15,745 bases of DNA from an uncultured Verrucomicrobium sp. GTDB taxonomy: Bacteria > Verrucomicrobiota > Verrucomicrobiia > Methylacidiphilales > GAS474. Positions 1-6,684 of the stretch are shown piece by piece (the stretch's first letter is position 1; the number at the start of each line of letters is the position of its first letter). The notes under the pieces were generated by a model. It saw nothing but the letters and a program-made list of their open reading frames with translations. It made no database searches and was not told where the DNA came from. Both the position numbers and the translations under genes were made by a program. Location of the stretch: contig CAISZB010000351.1 in NCBI GenBank assembly GCA_903889845.1, positions 1 through 15,745 on the forward strand. Direction: 5' to 3'.

Positions 1-97
1 CTCCGAGGATACGTACGGCGTGGGGAGGCGGCACCAATACGCCCAGACTCCTATTGGAAGAGGGAAAAGGCCGCTTCGGTTCCGAAGTCCCCCCCAT
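1..97 (-). CDS. Possible 5' end of a leftward gene, product unknown (partial)
   Basis: An ATG on the minus strand (95-97) is preceded by a very good Shine-Dalgarno sequence (GGGAGGA, minus strand, about 6 nt upstream), and the frame stays open to the window edge. The 32 visible residues start MGGTSEPKRPFP and resemble no family I recognise. The GGAGG of this ribosome site is also one arm of the 105-117 hairpin. If real, this would be a divergently transcribed neighbour of the rhamnose regulator; it could equally be a chance frame inside a repeat. Confidence 0.2.
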   Translation of the reverse strand, partial: MGGTSEPKRPFPSSNRSLGVLVPPPHAVRILG

Positions 98-205
98 GGT
101 GATTCCTCCCAAGGAGGTTAGATTCAGCGGAGTAGAACTCTCTTTGGGAGATAGGCCTCCATGATCGCGTCCTTCTTCCCGCGCCGTATCAGAGCAGGGC
201 GGTTT

Positions 206-224
206 GGAGGGCGGCACGCCCTCC
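206..224. repeat. Perfect 7-bp inverted repeat (hairpin)
   Basis: GGAGGGC and GCCCTCC flank a 5-nt loop, and a T-A pair extends the stem to 205-225. There is no T-run on either side, so it is not a standard terminator. It belongs to the group of hairpins in the first 326 bases. Confidence 0.5.
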
Positions 225-326
225 ATTCGTTCAAACGCGCGGTGCGCATGGAGGGGCTACAGGTAAGCGATAGCGATTGTACCCAGCCCCGAAGGGCGGT
301 ACCCACAACCCCGCGACCCCCTCGTT

Positions 327-352
327 TTATATGATTGACTTTAATCATATAA
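327..352. promoter_or_regulatory. Operator palindrome upstream of the DeoR-type regulator
   Basis: A perfect inverted repeat has 10-bp arms (TTATATGATT and AATCATATAA) around the spacer GACTTT. It sits 20 bp before the GTG start of the DeoR-type gene. A near copy occurs at 5749-5774 before the second unit, with the same left arm and spacing. AT-rich palindromes in front of the regulator and its target operon are what is expected of an autoregulating DeoR repressor. TTGACT (335-340) inside the palindrome resembles a -35 box, so binding would block RNA polymerase. The link to this regulator is an inference from position and duplication. Confidence 0.7.
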
Positions 353-372
353 CTTCGCCATGATAACCTCCT

Positions 373-1134
373 GTGAAAGTCGCCCGGCACTTGGTCGAGG
401 CCCGGCGGGAGCGCCTGGCCGATCTCCTCCGTCAGCACCGCTACCTCCCGCTCCACGACGTCTGCACGCAGTTCGGCATCTCCGAGGCGACGGCCCGGCG
501 CGACCTCGCCGCCCTCTCCGACGAGAAGAAGGTGACCCGCACCTACGGCGGCGCCCTCGCCGATTACAACGCCACCTTCGCCTCCTTCGCCGAGCGCCGG
601 AACCTCTCCCGCGAGGCGAAGCGGAAGATCGCCGCCCGGGCCATTGCCCTCCTCCGGCCCGGGATGACCTGCTACCTCGACGCCGGGACGACGATGCTGG
701 CCCTGGCCGAGACCCTGCGCCAACGCCCCGTCACCCCCCTGACGATCGTCACGAACAACCTCCTCGTCGCCGAAACCCTGGCGGAACTGCCCGGCATCGA
801 GGTCCACCTCCTCGGCGGCCTCCTGCTGCGGCGGCAGTCGGTCCTGCTGGGGGAGCAGGCGAAGAAGAGCGCCGCCGCCTGGCGTTTCGACCTCGTCTTC
901 CTCGGCGCCGAAGGAATGGACGCCGAGGGGATCACCAATTCCCAGGAAGACGTCGTCGAGTTCCAGAAGACCGTCGCGGGCCGCTCGAAGCGCACCGCCC
1001 TCTGCCTCGATGCCGCGAAGCTCGTCCACCAGGCGGCGGCCTTCCTCTTCCCGTGGAAGCAGGTCGATCTCCTCCTCACCGACGCCTCCCCCGCCGTCCT
1101 CCGCTGCCACGGCATCGCGGCAAAACTCGTCTGA
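373..1134 (+). CDS. DeoR-family sugar-phosphate-responsive transcriptional regulator (rhamnose locus)
   Basis: The 253-residue product has the normal DeoR size and layout. An N-terminal helix-turn-helix (about residues 10-60) includes FGISEATARRDLAAL and the family-typical RTYGGAL. The C-terminal DeoRC sensor domain (about 75-235) includes DAGTTMLALAETL, which in this family helps bind a phosphorylated sugar effector. The GTG at 373 gives the expected short N-terminus; the nearby ATG at 360 is in another frame. There is no Shine-Dalgarno sequence. The gene begins a unit with rhaB only 16 bp downstream. Bacillus subtilis RhaR, also a DeoR protein, controls rhaEWRBMA, so control of this locus is likely. 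The effector may be L-rhamnulose-1-phosphate, by analogy. The palindromes at 327-352 and 5749-5774 are the proposed binding sites. Confidence 0.88.
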   Translation: MKVARHLVEARRERLADLLRQHRYLPLHDVCTQFGISEATARRDLAALSDEKKVTRTYGGALADYNATFASFAERRNLSREAKRKIAARAIALLRPGMTCYLDAGTTMLALAETLRQRPVTPLTIVTNNLLVAETLAELPGIEVHLLGGLLLRRQSVLLGEQAKKSAAAWRFDLVFLGAEGMDAEGITNSQEDVVEFQKTVAGRSKRTALCLDAAKLVHQAAAFLFPWKQVDLLLTDASPAVLRCHGIAAKLV

Positions 1135-1150
1135 CATCCCTTTTCAGTCC

Positions 1151-2644
1151 ATGCACCATTATATCGCCCTCGACTTCGGCGCCGAAAGCGGCCGCGTCAT
1201 CCTCGGCACCCTGAACGAAGGAAAACTCCAGCTGGAGGAAATCCACCGCTTCCCCACCGGCGCCCTTTCCATCGCCGGAACCCTCCGCTGGGACGTCCTC
1301 CGCCTTTTCGACGAGGTCCGCACCGGCCTCGCGAAGGTGGCGAAGAGCGGCACCCCCATCGACGGCATCAGCACCGATTCCTGGGGCGTCGATTACGTCC
1401 TGCTGCAGGGGAAGGAACCCCTCCTCACCGCCCCCTATCACTACCGCGACGCGCGGACCGAGGGCGGCTTCGAGCGCGCCTTCGCCGTCGTGCCGAAGAA
1501 GGAGATCTACGCCCGCACCGGCATCCAGTTCATGGAGCTGAACACGCTCTACCAGCTCCATGCCGATGCCCGGACCCGTCCGGAAATCCTCGCCCTGGCC
1601 GACCGCTTCGTCCTCATCGGCGACTACTTCAACCACCTCCTCTCCGGCCGCGCAGTCGCCGAGGCCTCCCTCGCCTCGACCACGCAGCTCTACGATCCGA
1701 AGGCGAAGCAGTGGGACCTCGACCTCGCCGAAAAACTCGGCATCCCGGCGAAGCTCTTCCCCGAAGTCGTCCCTTCCGCCACCGTCCTGGGCCCCCTTCT
1801 CCCCGGCCTCGTCCCCGACGCGGCTGCCGCCTTCACCTTCAAGGAGACGAAGATCATCGCCACCTGCTCCCACGACACCGCCGCCGCCGTCGCCGGGACG
1901 CCCGGCCACGGGTCCGAGTGGGCCTACCTGAGCTGCGGCACCTGGTCCCTCCTGGGCATCGAGTCGGCCGTCCCCTTCCTCACCCCGGAAGCCCTCGCGG
2001 AGAACTTCACGAACGAGGTCGGCTACGGCGGGTCGATCCGCTTCCTGCGGAACATCGTCGGCCTCTGGGTCCTCCAGGAGTGCCGCCGCGCCTGGGTCGC
2101 CGCCGGGATCACCCACTCCTACGCGGAACTCTGCGCCCAGGCCGCCGCGCCCTCCGTCGCGCCGCTCCGCAGCCTCATCCACCCGGCCTCCGCCTCCTTC
2201 CTCAAGCCCGGCGGCATGCCGGAGAAAGTCGCCGACTACTGCCGCGCCACCGGGCAGCCCGTTCCTTCCACCCCGGCGGAGATCGTCCGCTGCGTCGTGG
2301 AGAGCCTCGCCCTCCTCTACGCGAAGACCCTCGACGACCTGGAGCGGGTCACCGGCCGCAACCTCGTCCGGCTCCACGCCGTCGGCGGCGGCATCCAGAA
2401 CACCCTCCTCATGCAGGCGGCGGCCGACGCCTCGGGCCGCGTCGTCCTCGCCGGACCGTCGGAGGCCACGGCGGCGGGAAACATCCTCCTCCAGGCTGTG
2501 GCCCTGGGCCACGTCGAGTCGCTCCCGCTCCTGCGCCAGATCGTCCGCGATTCCTTCCATCTCAAGTCCTACCAGCCCGGTCCGGCGACCGCCGCCTGGC
2601 AGGAGGCCCGAACCCGCTTCGCCGCCCTCCCCGTCCTCGACTAA
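1151..2644 (+). CDS. rhaB: Rhamnulokinase (FGGY family)
   Basis: The 497-residue product has the usual length for RhaB and would phosphorylate L-rhamnulose to L-rhamnulose-1-phosphate with ATP in the cytoplasm. The N-terminal ATPase-fold phosphate loop is DFGAESGR (residues 8-15). RhaB-type blocks follow in order: TDSWGVDYVLL, YRDARTEGG, TGIQFMELNTLYQLHA, SHDTAAAVAGTP, YLSCGTWSLLGIES, NFTNEVGYGGSIRFLRNI and the C-terminal LHAVGGGIQNTLL with AGPSEATAAGN. These fit rhamnulokinase better than fuculokinase or xylulokinase. The ATG at 1151 places the phosphate loop directly at the N-terminus; an upstream extension of the frame is low-complexity shadow sequence. It lies 16 bp after the regulator gene and supplies the substrate for the next gene, rhaEW. 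Confidence 0.93.
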   Translation: MHHYIALDFGAESGRVILGTLNEGKLQLEEIHRFPTGALSIAGTLRWDVLRLFDEVRTGLAKVAKSGTPIDGISTDSWGVDYVLLQGKEPLLTAPYHYRDARTEGGFERAFAVVPKKEIYARTGIQFMELNTLYQLHADARTRPEILALADRFVLIGDYFNHLLSGRAVAEASLASTTQLYDPKAKQWDLDLAEKLGIPAKLFPEVVPSATVLGPLLPGLVPDAAAAFTFKETKIIATCSHDTAAAVAGTPGHGSEWAYLSCGTWSLLGIESAVPFLTPEALAENFTNEVGYGGSIRFLRNIVGLWVLQECRRAWVAAGITHSYAELCAQAAAPSVAPLRSLIHPASASFLKPGGMPEKVADYCRATGQPVPSTPAEIVRCVVESLALLYAKTLDDLERVTGRNLVRLHAVGGGIQNTLLMQAAADASGRVVLAGPSEATAAGNILLQAVALGHVESLPLLRQIVRDSFHLKSYQPGPATAAWQEARTRFAALPVLD

Positions 2645-2763
2645 AGAACGACCGGGACATCCCCACCTCTCACCCCAACCCAACCCGCACCGGAACCCCG
2701 GAGAATCCCGCCCGCCCCCTCGAACGCCAAAATGCCGCACCCCCACTTCCGCCTTTACTCCTT

Positions 2764-4944
2764 ATGAAAACCTACCAGCACGTCAGCTACCTCTGGGACG
2801 ACGCCCAGGCTTCGAAACTCGACCCCGTCGCCCGCCTCGTCTACCGCTCGAACCTCCTCGGCTCCGACCAGCGGATCACGAACACCGGCGGGGGGAACAC
2901 CTCCTCGAAGCTCACGGAGAAAGACCCCCTCACCGGCGAGCCGGTCGAGGTCCTCTGGGTGAAGGGCTCCGGCGGCGACCTCCGCACCGCAAAGCGGGAA
3001 AACTTCTCCTCCCTCTACCAGTCGAAGCTGATCGCCCTCCAGGCCTACTACAACAAGGCCACCCCGAAGGGGCCGAAGACGGCGGTCGAGGACGAGATGG
3101 TCGGCCTCTACCACCACACCACCTTCAACCTCAACCCCCGCGCCTCCTCGATCGACACGCCGCTCCACTCCTTCATCCCGGCGAAGCACGTCGACCACAC
3201 CCACCCCAACGCCGTCATCGCCATCGCGGCGTCGGCCAACGGGGAGAAGCTGACGAAGGAAATCTACGGCGACGACGTCGTCTGGACGCACTGGCAGCGC
3301 CCCGGCTTCGACCTCGGCCTCCTCCTCCAGGACGTCGTGAAAAAGCACCCGAAGGCAAAGGGGATCATCCTGGGCCAGCACGGCCTCATCAATTGGGCCG
3401 ACGACGACAAGGCCTGCTACGAGCTCTCCCTCGACCTCATCGAGAAGGCCGCCGCCTACATCGCGAAGCACGACAAGGGGACGAAGACCTTCGGCGGGGC
3501 AAAGTATCAGGCCCTCGACGAGGCCCCCCGGCGCGAGGCCCTGGCGAAGCTCCTCCCGTGGCTGCGCGGCAAGGTCTCCTCGCCCCTGCGCCTCATCGGC
3601 ACCGTCCAGGACGACGCGGAAACCCTCCGCTTCGTGAACAGCGCCGACGCCCCGCGCCTCGCCGAGCTCGGCACCTCGTGCCCCGACCACTTCCTTCGCA
3701 CGAAGATCAAGCCCCTCTACGTCGACTGGAACCCGCAGACGGAAGACCTCGCCTCCCTCAAGGCGAAGCTCGCCGCCGGGATCGAGGCCTACCGGAAGGA
3801 CTACGCCGCCTATTACGAGCGGTGCAAACACGCCAACTCCCCCGCGATCCGCAACGCCAACCCGAGCGTGATCCTCCTCCCCGGCCTCGGCCTCGTCGCC
3901 TGGGGCAAGGACAAGAGCGAGTCCCGCGTCACCGCGGAGTTCTACGGCTGCGCCATCCAGGTCATGAAGGGGGCCGAGGCGGTGGACAACTACATCGCCC
4001 TCCCCCAGCAGGAAGCCTTCGACATCGAGTATTGGCTCCTGGAGGAGGCCAAGCTCCAGCGGATGCCCGCCGAGAAGGAACTGGCCCGGCAGATCGTCCT
4101 CGTCGTCGGCGCCGGAAGCGGCATCGGCAAGGAAGTCGCCCACCGGATCGCGAAGGAAGGGGCCCACATCGTCGCCGTCGACCTCCGCGAGGAGGCCGCC
4201 GCCGCGACCGCGAAGGAGATCACCGATAAATACGGCATCGGCATCGGCGTCGCCGGGACCGGCCTCTCCGGCTGCGGCCCCGCGATCGGCCTCGCCGCCG
4301 ACATCACGAAGCGGGAGAGCGTCGCGAAGCTGATCGACCAGGTCGCCCTCGCCTACGGCGGTTTCGACCACATCGCGATCACGGCGGGCATCTTCGTCGC
4401 ACCCGACACCACCGGCCACATCCCCGACGACAAGTGGGCCCTCACCTTCGCCCTCAACGTCACCGGCAGCTACATCGTCGCCGACGAGGCGAAGAAGACC
4501 TGGGACGTCCAGGGCCTGCGCGGCAACCTCGTCCTCACGACGAGCGCCAACGCCGCCGTCGCGAAGAAGGGGAGCGTCGCCTACGACACCAGCAAGGCGG
4601 CGGCCAACCACCTCGTCCGCGAGTTGGCGATCGAGCTCTCCCCCCTCGTCCGCGTCAACGGCGTCGCCCCGGCGACCGTCATCCAGGGCAGCGGCATGTT
4701 CCCCCGCGACCGCGTCGTCGCCTCCCTGGCGAAGTACAACATCCCCTTCGCCGAGGACGAGGCCGACGCCTCCCTCACGACGAAGCTGGCCCAGTTCTAC
4801 GCCGACCGGACGCTGACCAAGGCCCCGATCACCCCCGCCGACCAGGCCGAGGCCTTCTTCCTCCTCCTCTCCCAGAGGTTGAGCAAGACCACCGGCCAGG
4901 TCATCACCGTTGACGGTGGGTTGCACGAGGCGTTCCTGCGCTAA
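2764..4944 (+). CDS. rhaEW: Bifunctional rhamnulose-1-phosphate aldolase / L-lactaldehyde dehydrogenase (RhaEW)
   Basis: This 726-residue fusion has two domains. Residues 1 to about 420 are a class II (zinc) aldolase with ITNTGGGNTSSK near the phosphate site and probable zinc ligands in HVDHTHP (H145, H147) and GQHG (H206). Residues about 440-726 are a short-chain dehydrogenase with the NAD motif GAGSGIG (449-455) and catalytic S594, Y607 and K611. RhaEW enzymes cleave L-rhamnulose-1-phosphate to DHAP and L-lactaldehyde and oxidise the aldehyde to L-lactate. The ATG at 2764 starts exactly at the conserved N-terminus and follows a 119-bp C-rich gap with no clear ribosome site. LutA follows after 13 bp, which fits lactate as the product. 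The direction of the dehydrogenase step is inferred from the family and from the lut genes. Confidence 0.92.
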   Translation: MKTYQHVSYLWDDAQASKLDPVARLVYRSNLLGSDQRITNTGGGNTSSKLTEKDPLTGEPVEVLWVKGSGGDLRTAKRENFSSLYQSKLIALQAYYNKATPKGPKTAVEDEMVGLYHHTTFNLNPRASSIDTPLHSFIPAKHVDHTHPNAVIAIAASANGEKLTKEIYGDDVVWTHWQRPGFDLGLLLQDVVKKHPKAKGIILGQHGLINWADDDKACYELSLDLIEKAAAYIAKHDKGTKTFGGAKYQALDEAPRREALAKLLPWLRGKVSSPLRLIGTVQDDAETLRFVNSADAPRLAELGTSCPDHFLRTKIKPLYVDWNPQTEDLASLKAKLAAGIEAYRKDYAAYYERCKHANSPAIRNANPSVILLPGLGLVAWGKDKSESRVTAEFYGCAIQVMKGAEAVDNYIALPQQEAFDIEYWLLEEAKLQRMPAEKELARQIVLVVGAGSGIGKEVAHRIAKEGAHIVAVDLREEAAAATAKEITDKYGIGIGVAGTGLSGCGPAIGLAADITKRESVAKLIDQVALAYGGFDHIAITAGIFVAPDTTGHIPDDKWALTFALNVTGSYIVADEAKKTWDVQGLRGNLVLTTSANAAVAKKGSVAYDTSKAAANHLVRELAIELSPLVRVNGVAPATVIQGSGMFPRDRVVASLAKYNIPFAEDEADASLTTKLAQFYADRTLTKAPITPADQAEAFFLLLSQRLSKTTGQVITVDGGLHEAFLR

Positions 4945-4957
4945 GACATCCTTCCTC

Positions 4958-5683
4958 ATGAACGTCTCCCTCTTCGTCCCCTGCTTCGTTGACCAGCTCT
5001 ATCCCCATGCGGCGCTGGCGGCGGCGCAGGTGATCGAAGGGTTGGGCCACACGGTGACGGTACCGGAGTCGCAGACCTGCTGCGGCCAGCCCGCGTTCAA
5101 CTCCGGCTACTGGGACGAGGCCCGGCCCGTCGCCGCGCAGATGCTCCAGGCCTTTGCCGGCGCCGACGTGGTGGTCGGCGTCGGCGGCTCCTGCTCCGCA
5201 ATGGCGAAGCGGTTCATGCCGGAGCTGTTCCAGGGCACGCCGCAGGAGGAGGAGGCGAAGGCGCTGGCCGGAAAGACCTGGGAATTCTCCGAGTTCCTCG
5301 TCCGCAAACTCGGCGTCGAGGACGTCGGCGCGCGGTTCGAGGGGAAAGTCACCTTCCACGACGGCTGCCACGGCCTGCGGGAGTTGGGACTGAAGGAGCC
5401 GCCCCGCGCCCTCCTCCGCCATGTGCGGGGACTGGAACTCGTCGAGATGAAGGAGGCCGAGACCTGCTGCGGCTTCGGCGGCGCCTTCTCCGTCAAGTTC
5501 GCCGCCATCTCCACCGCCATGGCCGAAGTGAAGTGCGAGTCGATCCTGGAGACGCTGGGCGAGGGCGTCTCCTGCATCGTCTCCAACGACCTGAGCTGCC
5601 TCATGCAAATCACCGGCTGGCTCGAAAAAAACGGCAAGCCGGTGCGGGGCATGCACCTGGCGGAAGTCTTGGCATCCCGATGA
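4958..5683 (+). CDS. lutA: Lactate utilization protein A, CCG-domain Fe-S protein
   Basis: The 241-residue product matches the roughly 238-residue LutA/LldE family. Two cysteine-rich CCG repeats are visible: C9, CC41-42 (QTCCGQPAFN) and C79 (GGSCSAM), then C137 (HDGCHG), CC170-171 (ETCCGFGG) and C214. These domains bind Fe-S clusters in the LutABC complex, which oxidises L-lactate to pyruvate. The gene lies 13 bp after rhaEW, whose product is lactate. It is unusual that lutA is separated from lutB and lutC by two genes and by a hairpin plus operator. ATG 4958 gives the conserved MNVSLFVPCF start; the longer frame from 4910 lies within rhaEW. Confidence 0.92.
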   Translation: MNVSLFVPCFVDQLYPHAALAAAQVIEGLGHTVTVPESQTCCGQPAFNSGYWDEARPVAAQMLQAFAGADVVVGVGGSCSAMAKRFMPELFQGTPQEEEAKALAGKTWEFSEFLVRKLGVEDVGARFEGKVTFHDGCHGLRELGLKEPPRALLRHVRGLELVEMKEAETCCGFGGAFSVKFAAISTAMAEVKCESILETLGEGVSCIVSNDLSCLMQITGWLEKNGKPVRGMHLAEVLASR

Positions 5684-5745
5684 ACGCTAAGAAGAGAACC
5701 GCACCCGATGCGGCATTCCGCCGCATCCAGAGCGTTCCTCTTTGA
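5680..5745 (+). CDS. Possible 21-residue leader peptide spanning the hairpin
   Basis: An ATG overlaps the lutA stop codon (ATGA at 5680-5683), and the frame runs to a TGA at 5743-5745, just before the second operator. The product (MNAKKRTAPDAAFRRIQSVPL) matches no known family. Its codons cover the whole 5707-5727 hairpin, so ribosomes coupled from lutA would melt that structure. It could be a leader peptide controlling read-through into the second unit, or simply a chance frame. Confidence 0.25.
   Translation: MNAKKRTAPDAAFRRIQSVPL
5707..5727 (+). terminator. Hairpin after lutA, probable weak terminator or attenuator
   Basis: GATGCGGC and GCCGCATC form a perfect 8-bp stem with the loop ATTCC. 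The downstream sequence is only partly T-rich (GTTCCTCTTT), so termination would be incomplete. It lies between lutA and the operator/promoter of the second unit. Confidence 0.5.
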
Positions 5746-5748
5746 GAG

Positions 5749-5774
5749 TTATATGATTGAAGTAGATCATAAAA
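5749..5774. promoter_or_regulatory. Second copy of the operator, before the class II aldolase unit
   Basis: The left arm TTATATGATT is identical to that at 327-352. After the same 6-nt spacing the right arm GATCATAAAA keeps 8 of the 10 palindromic bases. It ends 2 bp before the aldolase ATG at 5777. TTGAGA (5742-5747) with GATCAT 17 bp later is a possible promoter that the operator would cover; this would make the mRNA nearly leaderless. Common control by the DeoR regulator is inferred. Confidence 0.65.
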
Positions 5775-5776
5775 AT

Positions 5777-6661
5777 ATGAAGAAGACTCTCACCACCAAG
5801 AAAGCCAGGACCGCCAAAGCCCAGCCCAAGCCCAAGCTCACTCCCGAAGCCCTCTACAGCTCCCCCGAGGCCCAATACCTCAAGGCCCAGATCTGCGACA
5901 TCGGCCGCCGCCTCTGGCAGCGCGAGTACGTCGACGGCAACGGCGGGAACATCTCGGTCCGCGTCGGCGACGGCTACTTCCTCTGCACCCCGACGGGGGT
6001 CAGCAAGGGCTTCCTGACGCCCGACATGCTCTGCCTCTGCGATGCCGAGGGGAACCAACTCATCGGCACCTGGAAGCGGACCAGCGAATTCCTCAGCCAC
6101 CTCGCCATCTTCAACAGCGTCCCCGAGGCGCAGGCCGTCTGCCACGCCCACCCCGTCCATGCCACCGCCTACGCCATCGCCGGGCTGACGCCGCCCGAAC
6201 GGCTGATCCCGGAGATCGAGGTCTTCGTCGGCCGCGTCGCCATTGCCCCCTACGCCACGCCCGGCAGCCAGGAGATGCACGACCTGCTCGCCCCCCTCGC
6301 GCCGAAGCACCAGTCGATCCTCATGACCAACCACGGCGTCATCTGCTGGGGTACCAGCGTCGAGGACGCCTACTTCAAGGTCGAGATCACCGACGCCTTC
6401 TGCCGGACCGCCGCCATCGCCAGCCACCTCCCGACGAACGGCACCAGCATCCCGCCCGAAAAGATGGCCGACCTGCTCGCCATCAAGGGCCGCCTGGGCC
6501 TCCCGGACGCCCGCTCCGCGAAGAACGAAGCCTGGGCCGAGGACCCGTGGACGAAGATCCGCGGCCACGACGACAGCATCATCGAGGAAGTCGTCCGCAA
6601 GGTGACGAAGGAAGTCCTCAAGCAGATCGGCAACGGCAACGGCCGGAAGAGCCTCTCCTAA
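5777..6661 (+). CDS. Class II aldolase (fuculose/rhamnulose-1-phosphate aldolase type) with N- and C-terminal extensions
   Basis: The 294-residue product is about 80 residues longer than E. coli FucA (215). The core (about 35-235) has the FucA-type GNGGNIS, the acid/base Glu in TSEFLSH (E104), and zinc ligands H123 and H125 (HAHPVH) and H186 (NHGV). It should cleave a ketose-1-phosphate to DHAP and an aldehyde; L-fuculose-1-phosphate is likely, L-rhamnulose-1-phosphate possible. Residues 1-20 form a Lys/Ala/Pro-rich extension. Residues 268-284 (IIEEVVRKVTKEVLKQI) form an amphipathic helix after a linker, like the encapsulation peptides of microcompartment cargo. The ATG at 5777 is chosen because the in-frame ATG at 5753 lies inside the operator; both lack a good ribosome site. 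The dehydrogenase gene follows 23 bp downstream. Confidence 0.88.
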   Translation: MKKTLTTKKARTAKAQPKPKLTPEALYSSPEAQYLKAQICDIGRRLWQREYVDGNGGNISVRVGDGYFLCTPTGVSKGFLTPDMLCLCDAEGNQLIGTWKRTSEFLSHLAIFNSVPEAQAVCHAHPVHATAYAIAGLTPPERLIPEIEVFVGRVAIAPYATPGSQEMHDLLAPLAPKHQSILMTNHGVICWGTSVEDAYFKVEITDAFCRTAAIASHLPTNGTSIPPEKMADLLAIKGRLGLPDARSAKNEAWAEDPWTKIRGHDDSIIEEVVRKVTKEVLKQIGNGNGRKSLS

Positions 6662-6684
6662 CCCTCACCCCTAGGAGAAAAACC

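Larger units (their letters stand above)
1..326. other. Structured intergenic region without a confident gene
   Basis: No recognisable protein or RNA gene is seen here. The stretch holds an unusual series of inverted repeats: CCAATA/TATTGG (34-39 and 52-57), CTTCGG-TT-CCGAAG (74-87), CCTCC-CAA-GGAGG (105-117), GGAGGGC-GGCAC-GCCCTCC (206-224) and GGGGCT/AGCCCC (253-258 and 285-290). A short plus-strand frame (161-334, 57 codons) has no ribosome binding site and no recognisable product. The density of hairpins suggests a structured leader or a multi-copy intergenic repeat; which one cannot be decided from a single copy. Confidence 0.45.

Noticed and set aside
1010..1150. N-terminal extension of rhamnulokinase from 1010
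   Set aside because: The extra residues are Ser/Arg/Pro low complexity inside the regulator gene; ATG 1151 begins just before the conserved phosphate loop.
360..1214. Plus-strand frame starting at ATG 360 as the first gene
   Set aside because: Its translation is Arg/Pro-rich and lacks any domain; the GTG 373 frame gives a complete DeoR protein.
1076..4959. Very long minus-strand open frames opposite rhaB (1076-2746) and rhaEW (2755-4959)
   Set aside because: They are antisense shadows caused by strong G/C third-position bias; their translations are low-complexity Gly/Asp/Val/Glu-rich and match no family, whereas the plus frames carry full enzyme motifs.
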